This document shows positions 45,820 through 54,238 of a DNA stretch of 64,000 nucleotides, piece after piece. The stretch comes from Labrys sp. KNU-23 (GTDB lineage: Bacteria > Pseudomonadota > Alphaproteobacteria > Rhizobiales > Labraceae). Below the pieces are notes generated by a model, which saw nothing but the letters and a program-made list of their open reading frames with translations, was not told where the DNA came from and ran no database searches. A program made the position numbers and the translations under genes. Numbering within the stretch: the stretch's first letter is position 1; each line of letters opens with the position of its first letter. The stretch spans positions 4,537,501 through 4,601,500 of the forward strand of contig NZ_CP043489.1 in assembly GCF_008330945.1 (NCBI RefSeq). The letters run 5' to 3'.

Positions 45820-46863
45820 TCAACGGAAGGGAGGCGAATAGATCAGGCCGCCCTTGGTCCAGAGGTTGTTGAGACCGCGATCGAAGCCGATCTTGGTGCT
45901 CTTGCCGAGATTGCGCTCGAAGATCTCGCCGTAATTGCCGACCTTCTTGATGATGTTGTAGGCGAATTTCGGATCGAGCCCGATGGCCTGGCCGAGCGAG
46001 GGGTCGACGCCGAGGAAGCGCTTGATGGCGGGGTCCTCGCTGGTGAGGAAGCTGTCGACATTCTCGCTGGTGATGCCGAACTCCTCGGCCTGGATGGTGG
46101 CGTAAACCGTCCAGTTCACGATCTCCAGCCAGCGGTCGTCGCCGCCCAGCACTGCCGGGGCCAGCGGCTCCTTGGACAGGCGCTCGGGCAGGAGGACATA
46201 CTCGTCCGGATTGGGCAGGGCGGCGCGGCGCAGGCCGAGATCGGTACCGTCCTGCGTCAGCGCGTCGACGCGGCCGGAGGTCAGGGCCTGGGTGAAGGTG
46301 GCAGTGTCCTCGATCACGACGGATTTATAGGTCTTGCCGGCCTTCTTGAAGAAATCGGCGATGTTCTGCTCACCGGTGGTGCCGCTCTGCACGCCGATGG
46401 TGGCACCGTCGAGCTCCGAGGCCTTGGTCACGCCGAGCGATTTCTTGGCCAGGATGCCCTGGCCGTCATAGAACACCACCGGACCGAAATGGAAATTGAG
46501 CTTGAAGGCGCGGGTGATTGTCTGGGTCACGGCCGAGAGCAGTATATCGAACTGGCCGGCCTGCAGGGCGGGAAGACGCTGCTGGGGCGAAGAATTGGTG
46601 AACTCGACCTTGTCGGGATCGTTGAACACGGTGATGGCGAGAGCCCGGCCGAAATCGACGAAGAAGCCTTGCCAGCGGCCATTGGCGTCGGGCGCGAAGA
46701 ACCCGGCCTGGCTGCCGACGCCGACCTTGATGACACCGCGCTCCTTGATCTTGTCGAGCGTGGGACCGGCCTGAGCCGGCGCCGCCGCGATGAAGCCGGC
46801 CGCGAGCGCGGCGATGGCGATGCCGGCGTTCCGCCTGAAACCGCGTTTGACTGAGTTCAGCAT
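45820..46863 (-). CDS. aapJ: General amino acid ABC transporter substrate-binding protein (AapJ-like)
   Basis: A 347-residue periplasmic protein with signal peptide to about residue 32 (AALAAGFIAAAPAQAG). The mature start is LDKIKERGVIKVGVGSQAGFF, with RWQGFFVDFGRALAITVF and IGVQSGTTGEQNIADFFKK. AapJ hallmarks (EVVNWTVYATIQAEE-like segment; GLDPKFAYNIIKKVGNYGEIFERNLG) are present. It lacks the Cys often found in the mature N-terminus of AapJ, so its ligand set may differ. ATG 46863 is used; upstream ATGs give a poor signal peptide. The direct-repeat element at 47100 hints at control with sulfur-import genes, so a sulfur amino acid is a possible ligand (inference). Confidence 0.85.
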   Translation of the reverse strand: MLNSVKRGFRRNAGIAIAALAAGFIAAAPAQAGPTLDKIKERGVIKVGVGSQAGFFAPDANGRWQGFFVDFGRALAITVFNDPDKVEFTNSSPQQRLPALQAGQFDILLSAVTQTITRAFKLNFHFGPVVFYDGQGILAKKSLGVTKASELDGATIGVQSGTTGEQNIADFFKKAGKTYKSVVIEDTATFTQALTSGRVDALTQDGTDLGLRRAALPNPDEYVLLPERLSKEPLAPAVLGGDDRWLEIVNWTVYATIQAEEFGITSENVDSFLTSEDPAIKRFLGVDPSLGQAIGLDPKFAYNIIKKVGNYGEIFERNLGKSTKIGFDRGLNNLWTKGGLIYSPPFR

Positions 46864-47099
46864 GAAAGTCCCTTTCATTCCCCGCGTGGTCGGTATCCAC
46901 GACAAGGCGCCCCGTTGCTCTCTTATGTCACCGGCCTGGCGGCAAGCGCAGGGTCGGTGGTTTTCGGAAGGATGGCATTGCCTCCAGGCATGATCGGGCG
47001 ATTACCCAGCGATGGCAAGATCGGCGGCAGCCACTCCAATCCCTGTCAGCTGTTTCATCCATTCAGCAGAATGCGATCGTAGAATGATTTATTACACAC

Positions 47100-47123
47100 T
47101 GTCTACTAGTTTTATAAACTAAT
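47100..47123. promoter_or_regulatory. Direct-repeat element (copy E) upstream of the AapJQM-like operon
   Basis: TCTACTAGT (47102-47110), TTTA, then TAAACTAAT (47115-47123), matching the shared two-unit pattern. It lies in the AT-rich part of the 292-base gap between cysE and aapJ, about 240 bases upstream of the aapJ start. The rest of that gap holds no gene I can support. Confidence 0.55.
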
Positions 47124-47155
47124 GAACAATGTGAAATTGGGTGTTATGCCCCGCC

Positions 47156-47995
47156 TCAGAGGCCGACATCGAAGAAAATCTGGTCCATCGTCCGCCCCGG
47201 TTCGGCACCCGGCGTGTCACCGATGATGCGGGCCGGCACGCCGGCCACGGTCTTGTGCGGCGGTACCGGAGCCGTCACGACCGAGCCGGCGCCGATGCGG
47301 GCCCCTTCGCCGATTTCGATATTGCCGATCAGCTTGGCGCCCGAGCCGATGAGGACACCCTTGCGGATCTTGGGATGGCGCTGGCCGGACCGGATGCCAC
47401 TGCCGCCCAGCGTCACCGATTGCAGGATCGAGACATCGTCCTCGATCACGGCTGTCTCGCCGATGACGATGCCGGTGGCGTGATCGAAGAAGATGCTACG
47501 CCCGATCGGAACGGCAGGGTGGATGTCGACCTGCAGCACCTCGGAGATCCGGCTCTGCAGATAGAGCGCGAAGTTGCGTTGGCCGTGATGCCAGAGCCAG
47601 TGGGCGAGGCGATGCAATTGCAGGGCATGGAAACCCTTGAAGTAGAGCAGGGGTTCCAGATAGCGCTTGCAGGCCGGATCGCGTTCGAGCACGGCCTGGA
47701 TGTCGGCGCGTATGCCGAGGCAGATGCCGGGGTCGGCGGCCATCGCCGTGCGGAAGGCATGGCGCAGCACCGAGGCGGGCATGTCCGGATGTTCGATACG
47801 CTGGACCAGGCGCTGGATCAGGGCGTCCTCGAAGGAGGCATGATCGAGCACGCTGGCATAGAACTGGGTGGCGAGCTGCGGTTCGGCGACGATGGCCTCC
47901 TGCGCCTCGTCCACCAGCCTGTCCCAGATCAGGTCGGATACGGCGCCCGGACTTCCGGTCCGGCGCGAGAGCTTGCGGCTGTTCGAGGCGTTCAT
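47156..47995 (-). CDS. cysE: Serine O-acetyltransferase
   Basis: A 279-residue acetyl-CoA-dependent enzyme making O-acetylserine, the acceptor for sulfide in cysteine synthesis. The helical N-terminal domain is followed by left-handed beta-helix repeats: VDIHPAVPIGRSIFFDHATGIVIGETAVIEDDVSILQSVTLGG, then GVLIGSGAKLIGNIEIGEGARIGAGSVV. The active-site His lies in FDHATG. It reads toward the aapJ-like operon. Serine acetylation is the usual feedback point of cysteine synthesis. Confidence 0.95.
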   Translation of the reverse strand: MNASNSRKLSRRTGSPGAVSDLIWDRLVDEAQEAIVAEPQLATQFYASVLDHASFEDALIQRLVQRIEHPDMPASVLRHAFRTAMAADPGICLGIRADIQAVLERDPACKRYLEPLLYFKGFHALQLHRLAHWLWHHGQRNFALYLQSRISEVLQVDIHPAVPIGRSIFFDHATGIVIGETAVIEDDVSILQSVTLGGSGIRSGQRHPKIRKGVLIGSGAKLIGNIEIGEGARIGAGSVVTAPVPPHKTVAGVPARIIGDTPGAEPGRTMDQIFFDVGL

Positions 47996-48009
47996 GGCAA
48001 CTTCCTCAG

Positions 48010-48118
48010 GAGCAAAGCGCGTTGGGAAGGAAAGGCTTTTTCGCTCTAACTCGTTGTTTCCAAATCAATCCGACGGATTGGCTAAGGCGTCTTTGCGATT
48101 TCTGGCATGACCGCCAAG
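48010..48118. repeat. Dispersed intergenic repeat, family 1 copy (inverted)
   Basis: Read on the minus strand: AGAAATCGCAAAGACGCC..., a middle with CCAATCCGTCGGATT, then ACGAGTTAGAGCGAAAAAGCC. These match the CGCAAAGACGCG and GGAGTTAGAGC parts of the copies at 17432 and 18577. It fills the gap between yehW and cysE. Confidence 0.62.
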
Positions 48119-48135
48119 TCACAGAACGCCCAAGA

Positions 48136-48885
48136 TCAGCGTGATCCGGCCGTGCCGGCGCGCTTGGCGAGAGAACGCTCGAGGCTGCCGAGCGCATCGT
48201 AGATGAGCACGGCCAGGAGCGCGACGATGACGCCGCCTTGCAGGATATAGGCGGTGTTGGTGGTGGTGATGCCGGCCATGATCACTTCGCCGAGGCTCTT
48301 GGCGCCCACGGTGGAGCCGATGGTCGCTGTTCCGAGATTGACCACGAAGGAAAGGCGTATGCCGGTCAGGATCACCGGAAGGGCGAGTGGCAGCTCCACT
48401 TTCGTCAGGCGTTGCCAGCCGGTCATGCCCATGCCGCGGGCCGCGTCGAGAGCGGTCGTTGGAACGCTCTTCAGGCCCGCCATGGTGTTCTCGAAGATCG
48501 GCAGCAGCCCATAGAGGGTAAGGGCCAGCAAGGTAGGCTCCGCGCCGAAGCCGAGCGAGGGCACGGCGATGGCGAGCACGGCGATGGGCGGGAAGGTCTG
48601 GCCGATATTCACGATGGTGCGCGACAGTGGCAGGAATTCGGCGCCCGCCGGCCGCGTGACGAAGATGCCCGCGACCAGGGCCAGCGTGCCGCCGATCAGG
48701 GTGGAGACGGCGACCAGGCCGAGATGGCTGAGGGCCAGGAACAGCAGGCTGCCCTGCCGATAGACAGCCGGCGCGCCATTGTCATTGAGCGGTGCCAGGA
48801 CTGGCGTGAACAACTCCGTGTCCAGCAGCAGGAGCAGCAACAGGATGAGGGCGAGCGCCCTGGCGCCGTAACCGAGCCATTTCAT
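48136..48885 (-). CDS. yehW: Osmoprotectant ABC transporter permease (YehW-like)
   Basis: A 249-residue permease with about six helices. SRTIVNIGQTFPPIAVLAIAVP and the EAA loop VPTTALDAARGMGMTGWQRLTKVELPLALPVILTGIRLS are typical of glycine-betaine-type importers. The order osmF-yehY-yehX-yehW and the four lengths (317, 406, 320, 249) match the E. coli yehZYXW operon. ATG 48885 overlaps the ATPase stop (ATGA). Confidence 0.9.
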   Translation of the reverse strand: MKWLGYGARALALILLLLLLLDTELFTPVLAPLNDNGAPAVYRQGSLLFLALSHLGLVAVSTLIGGTLALVAGIFVTRPAGAEFLPLSRTIVNIGQTFPPIAVLAIAVPSLGFGAEPTLLALTLYGLLPIFENTMAGLKSVPTTALDAARGMGMTGWQRLTKVELPLALPVILTGIRLSFVVNLGTATIGSTVGAKSLGEVIMAGITTTNTAYILQGGVIVALLAVLIYDALGSLERSLAKRAGTAGSR

Positions 48886-49844
48886 GCGGGCGAACCTTCG
48901 ACGCGGTGCGCGTCGGCGCCCGCCTGGCCAAGGATGGCCGGCAGGGTGATGCGGCCCCGCGGCGTGCCATCCGCTGCCGCCACCGGCAGGGCATCGGTGC
49001 CGGCCCACAGCAGTTCGGAGAGCGCGTCGCGCAACGTCGCGGTTTCCTGCACGGGCTTGCCTTCGGCGATGCCCGGCTGCACTGAGTCGGCGACCTTGAG
49101 CAGAGAGAGCAGGCGCAGCGAGCGGTCGGGGCCGCCGATCAGGCGTTCGACGAAACCGGGGGCCGGATTGGTGAGGATCTCCGTCGGCGTGGCGTATTGC
49201 AGAAGCTTACCGCCATCCATCACGCCGATGCGGTTGCCCAGCAGCATGGCTTCTTCCATGTCATGGGTGACCAGGACGACGGTGATGCCGAGCCGGCGCT
49301 GCAGAGCGAGCAGATCCTCCTGAGCCTTGGCCCGGATGATCGGGTCGAGAGCACCGAAGGGCTCGTCCATCAGCAGTACCGCGGGTTCCGCCGCCAGAGC
49401 GCGGGCGACGCCGACGCGCTGCTGCTGGCCTCCGGACAATTGATGCGGCAGTTTTTCGGCATAGGTGGCGGGATCGAGATCGAACAGGCGGAGCAATTCG
49501 TAGACCCGCTTGGCTGTACGAGCCTGGTCCCAGCCGAGCAGGCCCGGCACCGTGCCGATATTGCGGGCCACCGTCCAATGCGGGAAGAGACCATGGCCCT
49601 GGATGGCGTAGCCGATGCCCCGGCGCAGTTCCTCGCCCGACAGGCTGGAGGTGTCGCGGCCGTTGATCAGAACCGTGCCGGCGGTCGGCTCGATCAGCCG
49701 GTTGATGATGCGCAGCAAGGTGGACTTGCCGCTGCCGGAGGTGCCGACCAGCACGGTGATCGTGCCGCGCTCGATGGTGAGCGAGACATTGTCGACGGCC
49801 AGTTGGGAGCCGAAACGGCGGCTGACTTGCCTGACTTCGATCAT
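48882..49844 (-). CDS. yehX: Osmoprotectant ABC transporter ATP-binding protein (YehX-like)
   Basis: A 320-residue ATPase. Walker [23 protein letters not shown]-loop GYAIQGHGLFPHWTV, signature [14 protein letters not shown], Walker [14 protein letters not shown] and H-switch LVTHDMEEA. The C-terminal extension (about 245-320) contains one CBS-like segment (DALSELLWAGTDALPVAAADG), as in betaine importers. It overlaps both neighbouring genes by four bases. Confidence 0.92.
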   Translation of the reverse strand: MIEVRQVSRRFGSQLAVDNVSLTIERGTITVLVGTSGSGKSTLLRIINRLIEPTAGTVLINGRDTSSLSGEELRRGIGYAIQGHGLFPHWTVARNIGTVPGLLGWDQARTAKRVYELLRLFDLDPATYAEKLPHQLSGGQQQRVGVARALAAEPAVLLMDEPFGALDPIIRAKAQEDLLALQRRLGITVVLVTHDMEEAMLLGNRIGVMDGGKLLQYATPTEILTNPAPGFVERLIGGPDRSLRLLSLLKVADSVQPGIAEGKPVQETATLRDALSELLWAGTDALPVAAADGTPRGRITLPAILGQAGADAHRVEGSPA

Positions 49845-51061
49845 GCGTGCCGTCCTTTGAGTGTGTCGACGATGGCATCGAGGATGATGGCTGCCGAAAA
49901 GGCGAGGGCGATGGTGGGAATGGCGCCGAGCAAGACGAGGTCGATCGCCGTGGCGCCCATGCCGTTCTGGACATAGACGCCGAAGCCGCCGCCGCCGATC
50001 CAGGCGGCGATGGTGGCGAGGCCGATATTCTGCACCAGCACGATGCGCACACCTGTCAGGATGACGGGGAAGGCGAGGGGCAGCTCGATCTGGAACAGGC
50101 GTTGCCACTGCGTCATGCCCATGCCCCGGGCTGCATCCACCACATTCGGAGAGACCGAATCCAGCCCGATCGCCGTGTTGGAAACCACCGGCAGCAGGGC
50201 ATAGAGAAAGAGCGCGATCAGGGCCGGTGAGGCGCCAGTCCCATGCACGCCGATGGCCTCGACGATGGGATAGGTTTTGGCGAGATAGGTCAGCGGCGCG
50301 ATCATCAGGCCGAACAGTGCCAGCGACGGGATCGTCTGGATCATGTTGAGCACCGGCAGCACCACGCTGCGCAGCCCCGGCTGGCGCTGGCAGAGAATGC
50401 CGAGCGGGAGACCGACGACCAGGGCGCCGAGCAGGGAGGTGAGGGCAAGCGTGACATGCACCCCTGCATTGGTGACGAAACCGGAGCCGTTGGTGGTGTA
50501 TTCCTTCATGATCGACAGCCCGCTCCAGTGCCCCGAAAGCAGGAAGGCCAGAAAGACTGCGAGCGTGAGAACCAGGGCGACAACCCTCTGGAGCGGACGC
50601 AGCGACAGCTTGACCAGCGCGTCGGTGAGCAGGATGGCGAAGGAGAAGGCGAGCAGCCAGAAGCCGGCGGCGGGGCCGACCCGAGGCCTGGCATTGCCGG
50701 GCGGGATCAGGACCGCAGGCACCAGGCCGATCAGGATGGCCAGGAGCACCAGGGAGGCGGCCGCCAGGATGAGCCGGAGACGCGGGGAACTCCGGCGCAG
50801 AAGCAAGACGAGGCAGAGGACCAGCAGGGCCAGGCTGCCCCAGGCCAGGCCCGAGGGCAGCGCCTGGAGGAAGCCGATACCCTGGGCCTGGCCGATGCGG
50901 CTCGGCCGGAAATTGGCGAAGGGCAGCAGCAGCGCCGCGGCGGCGATGACGGCCATCACGATGCCAAGTTTGTCGAAGGCCAGCGCACGCGTGGCCGCGG
51001 CAGCGGGCGGCGCCGGGAAAGCACCGTTGTCGGCTCGAACTTCCCCGGCGCCTGCACTCAC
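49841..51061 (-). CDS. yehY: Osmoprotectant ABC transporter permease with N-terminal extension (YehY-like)
   Basis: A 406-residue membrane protein. About four extra N-terminal helices (to about residue 175) precede a standard permease domain with VLPVLNMIQTIPSLALFGLMI and the EAA loop VDAARGMGMTQWQRLFQIELPLAFPVILTGVRI. This extended form is normal for YehY. A GTG start at 51061 overlaps the binding-protein stop (GTGA) and is preferred; no in-frame ATG lies closer to the gene junction. Confidence 0.88.
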   Translation of the reverse strand: MSAGAGEVRADNGAFPAPPAAAATRALAFDKLGIVMAVIAAAALLLPFANFRPSRIGQAQGIGFLQALPSGLAWGSLALLVLCLVLLLRRSSPRLRLILAAASLVLLAILIGLVPAVLIPPGNARPRVGPAAGFWLLAFSFAILLTDALVKLSLRPLQRVVALVLTLAVFLAFLLSGHWSGLSIMKEYTTNGSGFVTNAGVHVTLALTSLLGALVVGLPLGILCQRQPGLRSVVLPVLNMIQTIPSLALFGLMIAPLTYLAKTYPIVEAIGVHGTGASPALIALFLYALLPVVSNTAIGLDSVSPNVVDAARGMGMTQWQRLFQIELPLAFPVILTGVRIVLVQNIGLATIAAWIGGGGFGVYVQNGMGATAIDLVLLGAIPTIALAFSAAIILDAIVDTLKGRHA

Positions 51062-52011
51062 TTCACCAGGCCCTTCTTCTTGAGATAGTCGGCTGCTACG
51101 TCCTTGGCCGCTTCGCCGTCGACCTGGATGCGGCCGTTGAGCTCCTGCAGCGTGGTGAGGTCGAGGCTGGCGAAGACCGGTTTCAGCCATTCGGCGATCT
51201 CGGGATGGGCCTTGAGCACGGATTCGCGGATGACCGGCGCCGGGGCATAGACGGGCTGCACCGACTTGTCGTCATCGAGCACCACGAGATTGCCGGCAGC
51301 GATGCCGCCATCCGTGCCATAGACCATGGCCGTGTTGACGCCGTCCGTCTGCTCGGCCGCCGCCTTGATGGTGGAGGCGGTGTCACCGCCGGAAAGCACC
51401 ACGAGCTGGTCGGAAGAGAGCTTGAAGCTGTAGGTGGTCTGGAAGGCGGGCAGGGCACCGGCGCTGTTGACGAATTCGGCCGAGGCGATCAGCTTCACCT
51501 TGCCGCCCCCGGTGACGAACTTGCCGAAATCATCGAGCGATTTCAGCTTGTTGGTGTCAGCCACGTCCTTGCGGATGGCGATGGCCCAGGTGTTGTTGGC
51601 GGGAGCCGGATCGAGCCACACCAGCTTGTTGGCGTCGTAATCGAGCTTCTTGGCCTCGGCATAACCCTTGGCCGCATCCTTCCACAGGCTGTCATCGGCC
51701 TTGTTGAAGAAGAAGCCGGCATTGCCGGTATATTCGGGATAGAGGTCGATATCACCGGCGACCAGCGCCTTGCGCACGATCGGCGTGGTGCCGAGCCCGA
51801 CCCGGTTGTTGACCGACAGGCCGTGGGATTCCAGCACCTGTACGATCAGGTTGCCGAGCAGATTGCCTTCGGTATCGATCTTGGAGGCGACGGTGACGTC
51901 GGCGGCCTGGGCCATGCCGGCGGTTGCCATCATGGCGGCAGCCGCGGCCGCGGATGTCAGCCGGGCCGCCCGCTTGCCGATCAGGGAGCGGAGGGGGAGC
52001 GAGAATGGCAT
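51058..52011 (-). CDS. osmF: Osmoprotectant-binding periplasmic protein (OsmF/YehZ-like)
   Basis: A 317-residue binding protein of the OpuAC/glycine-betaine family. The signal peptide ends near ATAGMAQAAD. The mature protein starts VTVASKIDTEGNLLGNLIVQVLESHG and has DIDLYPEYTGNAGFFFNK, a hallmark of the OsmF/OpuCC group, and MVYGTDGGIAAGNLVVLDDDKS. YehZ-type systems bind betaine weakly, so the ligand is uncertain. First gene of a four-gene operon. The 141 bases upstream hold no motif I recognise. Confidence 0.9.
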   Translation of the reverse strand: MPFSLPLRSLIGKRAARLTSAAAAAAMMATAGMAQAADVTVASKIDTEGNLLGNLIVQVLESHGLSVNNRVGLGTTPIVRKALVAGDIDLYPEYTGNAGFFFNKADDSLWKDAAKGYAEAKKLDYDANKLVWLDPAPANNTWAIAIRKDVADTNKLKSLDDFGKFVTGGGKVKLIASAEFVNSAGALPAFQTTYSFKLSSDQLVVLSGGDTASTIKAAAEQTDGVNTAMVYGTDGGIAAGNLVVLDDDKSVQPVYAPAPVIRESVLKAHPEIAEWLKPVFASLDLTTLQELNGRIQVDGEAAKDVAADYLKKKGLVK

Positions 52012-52152
52012 CTTGTGATCCTCTTGGTGTCCTTTTGAACGACGCCGGAAGCTGGAAGGGTTGCGCCGGCGGCCGATGACTCAGATTCTGAAGTTGAGCG
52101 AGGCCCCGTATCTTGTTGATCCGACTCCGGAACTCATGCCGGCAGTCTTTGT

Positions 52153-52446
52153 TCAGGCATCTCGTACCGTACCCGTCGCGAGGCTGGCGCAGAGCGCTGC
52201 GACACCGATCCATAGACTGGCCGACCAATAGGAGACGATCGCCAGAGGATGGGTACCGCGACACAGCGATTTCGCAAGCTGGCAAATATCGCTGTTGCTG
52301 ACAAGGCAGAGCCCGGCGTCCGGAAGCGAGAGATAATTGTATCCGATCACATCCTTGTAGGTAATCCACCACCAGATCAGGGACAGGGCAACAATGGCTG
52401 CCCCCAGGATGAGCAGGATGCGCGGGTACAACGGCGTGGCGCTCAT
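52153..52446 (-). CDS. Small membrane protein coupled to the sulfonate ATPase gene
   Basis: A 97-residue protein with two predicted helices (residues about 9-27, ILLILGAAIVALSLIWWW, and about 70-90). Between them is a loop with three cysteines (Cys47, 55, 62) and the motif THPLAI; Cys86 lies in the second helix. I do not recognise a characterised family. Its ATG overlaps the stop of the ATPase gene by four bases (ATGA), so it is co-translated with the Ssu-like importer, which argues that it is real. A periplasmic Cys-containing loop beside a sulfur transporter suggests a role in that transport or in redox, but no function is claimed. Confidence 0.75.
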   Translation of the reverse strand: MSATPLYPRILLILGAAIVALSLIWWWITYKDVIGYNYLSLPDAGLCLVSNSDICQLAKSLCRGTHPLAIVSYWSASLWIGVAALCASLATGTVRDA

Positions 52447-53210
52447 GAAAGAACCAATCCCAGCGCTGCCAGGATTTCCCGCCGCAGATGAACCAGGTCC
52501 ACATCGTCGCGATGACGAGGATAGGGCTTGTCGATGGAGAATTCCGCCTTGATGCGCGCGGGCCGATCCGAGAACACGATCACGCGGGAGGCGAGCAGCA
52601 GGGCTTCTTCGACGTCATGGGTCACCAGCAGGGCGGTGAAGCCCGTACGCTGCCAGAGTGACACCAACTCGTCCTGCAAGGCGAGTCGTGTCAGGGAGTC
52701 GAGCTTCCCGAGGGGTTCGTCGAGCAGCAGCAGGGACGGGTCGTGTACCAGGGCCCTTGCAAGCGAAGCGCGCTGGGCCATGCCACCCGAAAGCTGATGG
52801 GGATAGGCATCGGCGAAACGCTCGAGCCCGACCAGCGACAGGGCCTCGCCGATGCGATGGCGCTGGCGGGCGAGCACGCCGCGCGCGTCCAGCCCGGCTG
52901 CGACATTCTTGCGGACGGTGAGCCAGGGAAACAGGGTGGGATCCTGGAAGACCAGGATGCGCGACGGATCGGGAGTCGTGACCGCCTTGCCGTCGGCCAG
53001 GATCGAGCCGGCAGCGGGTGGCTCCAATCCCGCGATCAGGCGAAGAAGGGTGGACTTGCCGCAGCCGGAAGGACCGAGCAGGGCGACGAACTCGCCGGGC
53101 GCGACCTTGAGATCGACATTATCAAGCACGGGCAGTTCCGCGCCAGAGAGATCGAAATGATGGCTGACGCCGTGGACGTCGATGCCGATGCTGTGGCCGG
53201 AGACAGCCAT
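52443..53210 (-). CDS. Sulfonate/nitrate-type ABC transporter ATP-binding protein
   Basis: A 255-residue ATPase of the SsuB/TauB group. Walker A GPSGCGKST (about residue 45), Q-loop LVFQDPTLFPWLTVRKNV, signature LSGGMAQRASLARA, Walker [14 protein letters not shown] and H-switch LVTHDVEEA are complete. The K in GKLDS (for GALD) is a common SsuB feature. It lies third in the operon after the binding protein and permease, overlapping the permease stop. Confidence 0.9.
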   Translation of the reverse strand: MAVSGHSIGIDVHGVSHHFDLSGAELPVLDNVDLKVAPGEFVALLGPSGCGKSTLLRLIAGLEPPAAGSILADGKAVTTPDPSRILVFQDPTLFPWLTVRKNVAAGLDARGVLARQRHRIGEALSLVGLERFADAYPHQLSGGMAQRASLARALVHDPSLLLLDEPLGKLDSLTRLALQDELVSLWQRTGFTALLVTHDVEEALLLASRVIVFSDRPARIKAEFSIDKPYPRHRDDVDLVHLRREILAALGLVLS

Positions 53211-54229
53211 CAGATGAAGCCCTTCTGCCAGGTGAGGAGGCGATCGCGCAGCACGAAAAGCAGCTTCACGATGCCGGCGCAGATGACGGACATGATCAGC
53301 AGCGTGGCATAGACATTGGCATAGCCCGAATAGGCGGTCTGGAACTGGATGTACCAGCCGAGCCCATATTTGGCGCCGAGCATCTCGGCGACCACCAGCA
53401 CTGCGAAGGAATAATAGAGGCCCATGAACAGGCCGACGAAAACATGCGGCAGGGAGGCGGGAATGGCGATGTTGCGGATCAGGTACCAGCTCCCGGCGCC
53501 GAAGATGCGGCTGACGTCGTAATAGGCCCGATTGACGGAGGCGACGCCGGACGCCGTCAGGATGGCGACGGGAATGCCGGAGGCCAGCGCCACGATGAAC
53601 ACACTCGCGTCGAAAGTGTTGGGGAAGAAATAGAAGGTACAGGGGATCCAGGCCGTGGCCGGAACCGGGCCGATCAGCTTGAGGATCGGCATGCCCCAAT
53701 AGCTGAACCGCTTCGACCAGCCGAGCGCCACGCCGAGGCCATAGCCGACGGCGATGCCAGAAAGGAAGCCGGCGGACCACAGGCGTAGCGAATAGGCGAT
53801 GCAGATGAGAAGGCGCTGGCTCTCGGTGACATAGACGTGGAGGAGGCCGTGCGGCGGCGAAAAGAACGGCTTGGGCAGCCAGCCGGTCTTGGCTGTCGAG
53901 AGCTCCCAGAGCGCCAGCCAGAGGCCGATGGCGGCGAACCAGGGGCCGTAATGCAGGAGCGTGCGTCCCAGCCCGCCGAGCCGGTGCACGCTGAAGGCGA
54001 GTGCGAGGAAGATCAATGAGGCCGTGCCGGTGATGGCCGCGAACAGGCCGGCGCTGCCCCATGGCACCACGTCCGGCAGACCGATCGTGATGGCCGCCGC
54101 GGCTGCCAGCGTCGCCGAGGCAAGCAGCCCGTGCTTCCACACGCCGTTCCAGAGCGCTTGCAGGGAGGCGTGCGAAGGTGGCCTCGCCTCGATGACTCCG
54201 GGATTGGGCGCGCGCAGGGTATCGCTCAT
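53210..54229 (-). CDS. Sulfonate/nitrate-type ABC transporter permease
   Basis: A 339-residue permease, longer than usual SsuC (about 260). An N-terminal region with two or three additional helices (about residues 35-120) is followed by the core domain with LKLIGPVPATAWIPCTFYFF and the loop VNRAYYDVSRIFGAGSWYLIRNIAIPASLPHVFVGLFMG. The EAA consensus is altered (YYDVSRIFGAG), suggesting a divergent subgroup. Substrate unknown. Confidence 0.87.
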   Translation of the reverse strand: MSDTLRAPNPGVIEARPPSHASLQALWNGVWKHGLLASATLAAAAAITIGLPDVVPWGSAGLFAAITGTASLIFLALAFSVHRLGGLGRTLLHYGPWFAAIGLWLALWELSTAKTGWLPKPFFSPPHGLLHVYVTESQRLLICIAYSLRLWSAGFLSGIAVGYGLGVALGWSKRFSYWGMPILKLIGPVPATAWIPCTFYFFPNTFDASVFIVALASGIPVAILTASGVASVNRAYYDVSRIFGAGSWYLIRNIAIPASLPHVFVGLFMGLYYSFAVLVVAEMLGAKYGLGWYIQFQTAYSGYANVYATLLIMSVICAGIVKLLFVLRDRLLTWQKGFI

Positions 54230-54238
54230 GACAAGGCC

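Noticed and set aside
46960-46994. Possible Cys leader ORF upstream of the aapJ-like gene
   Set aside because: Short minus-strand frames there have ribosome-binding-like sequences but no Cys codons at their ends.
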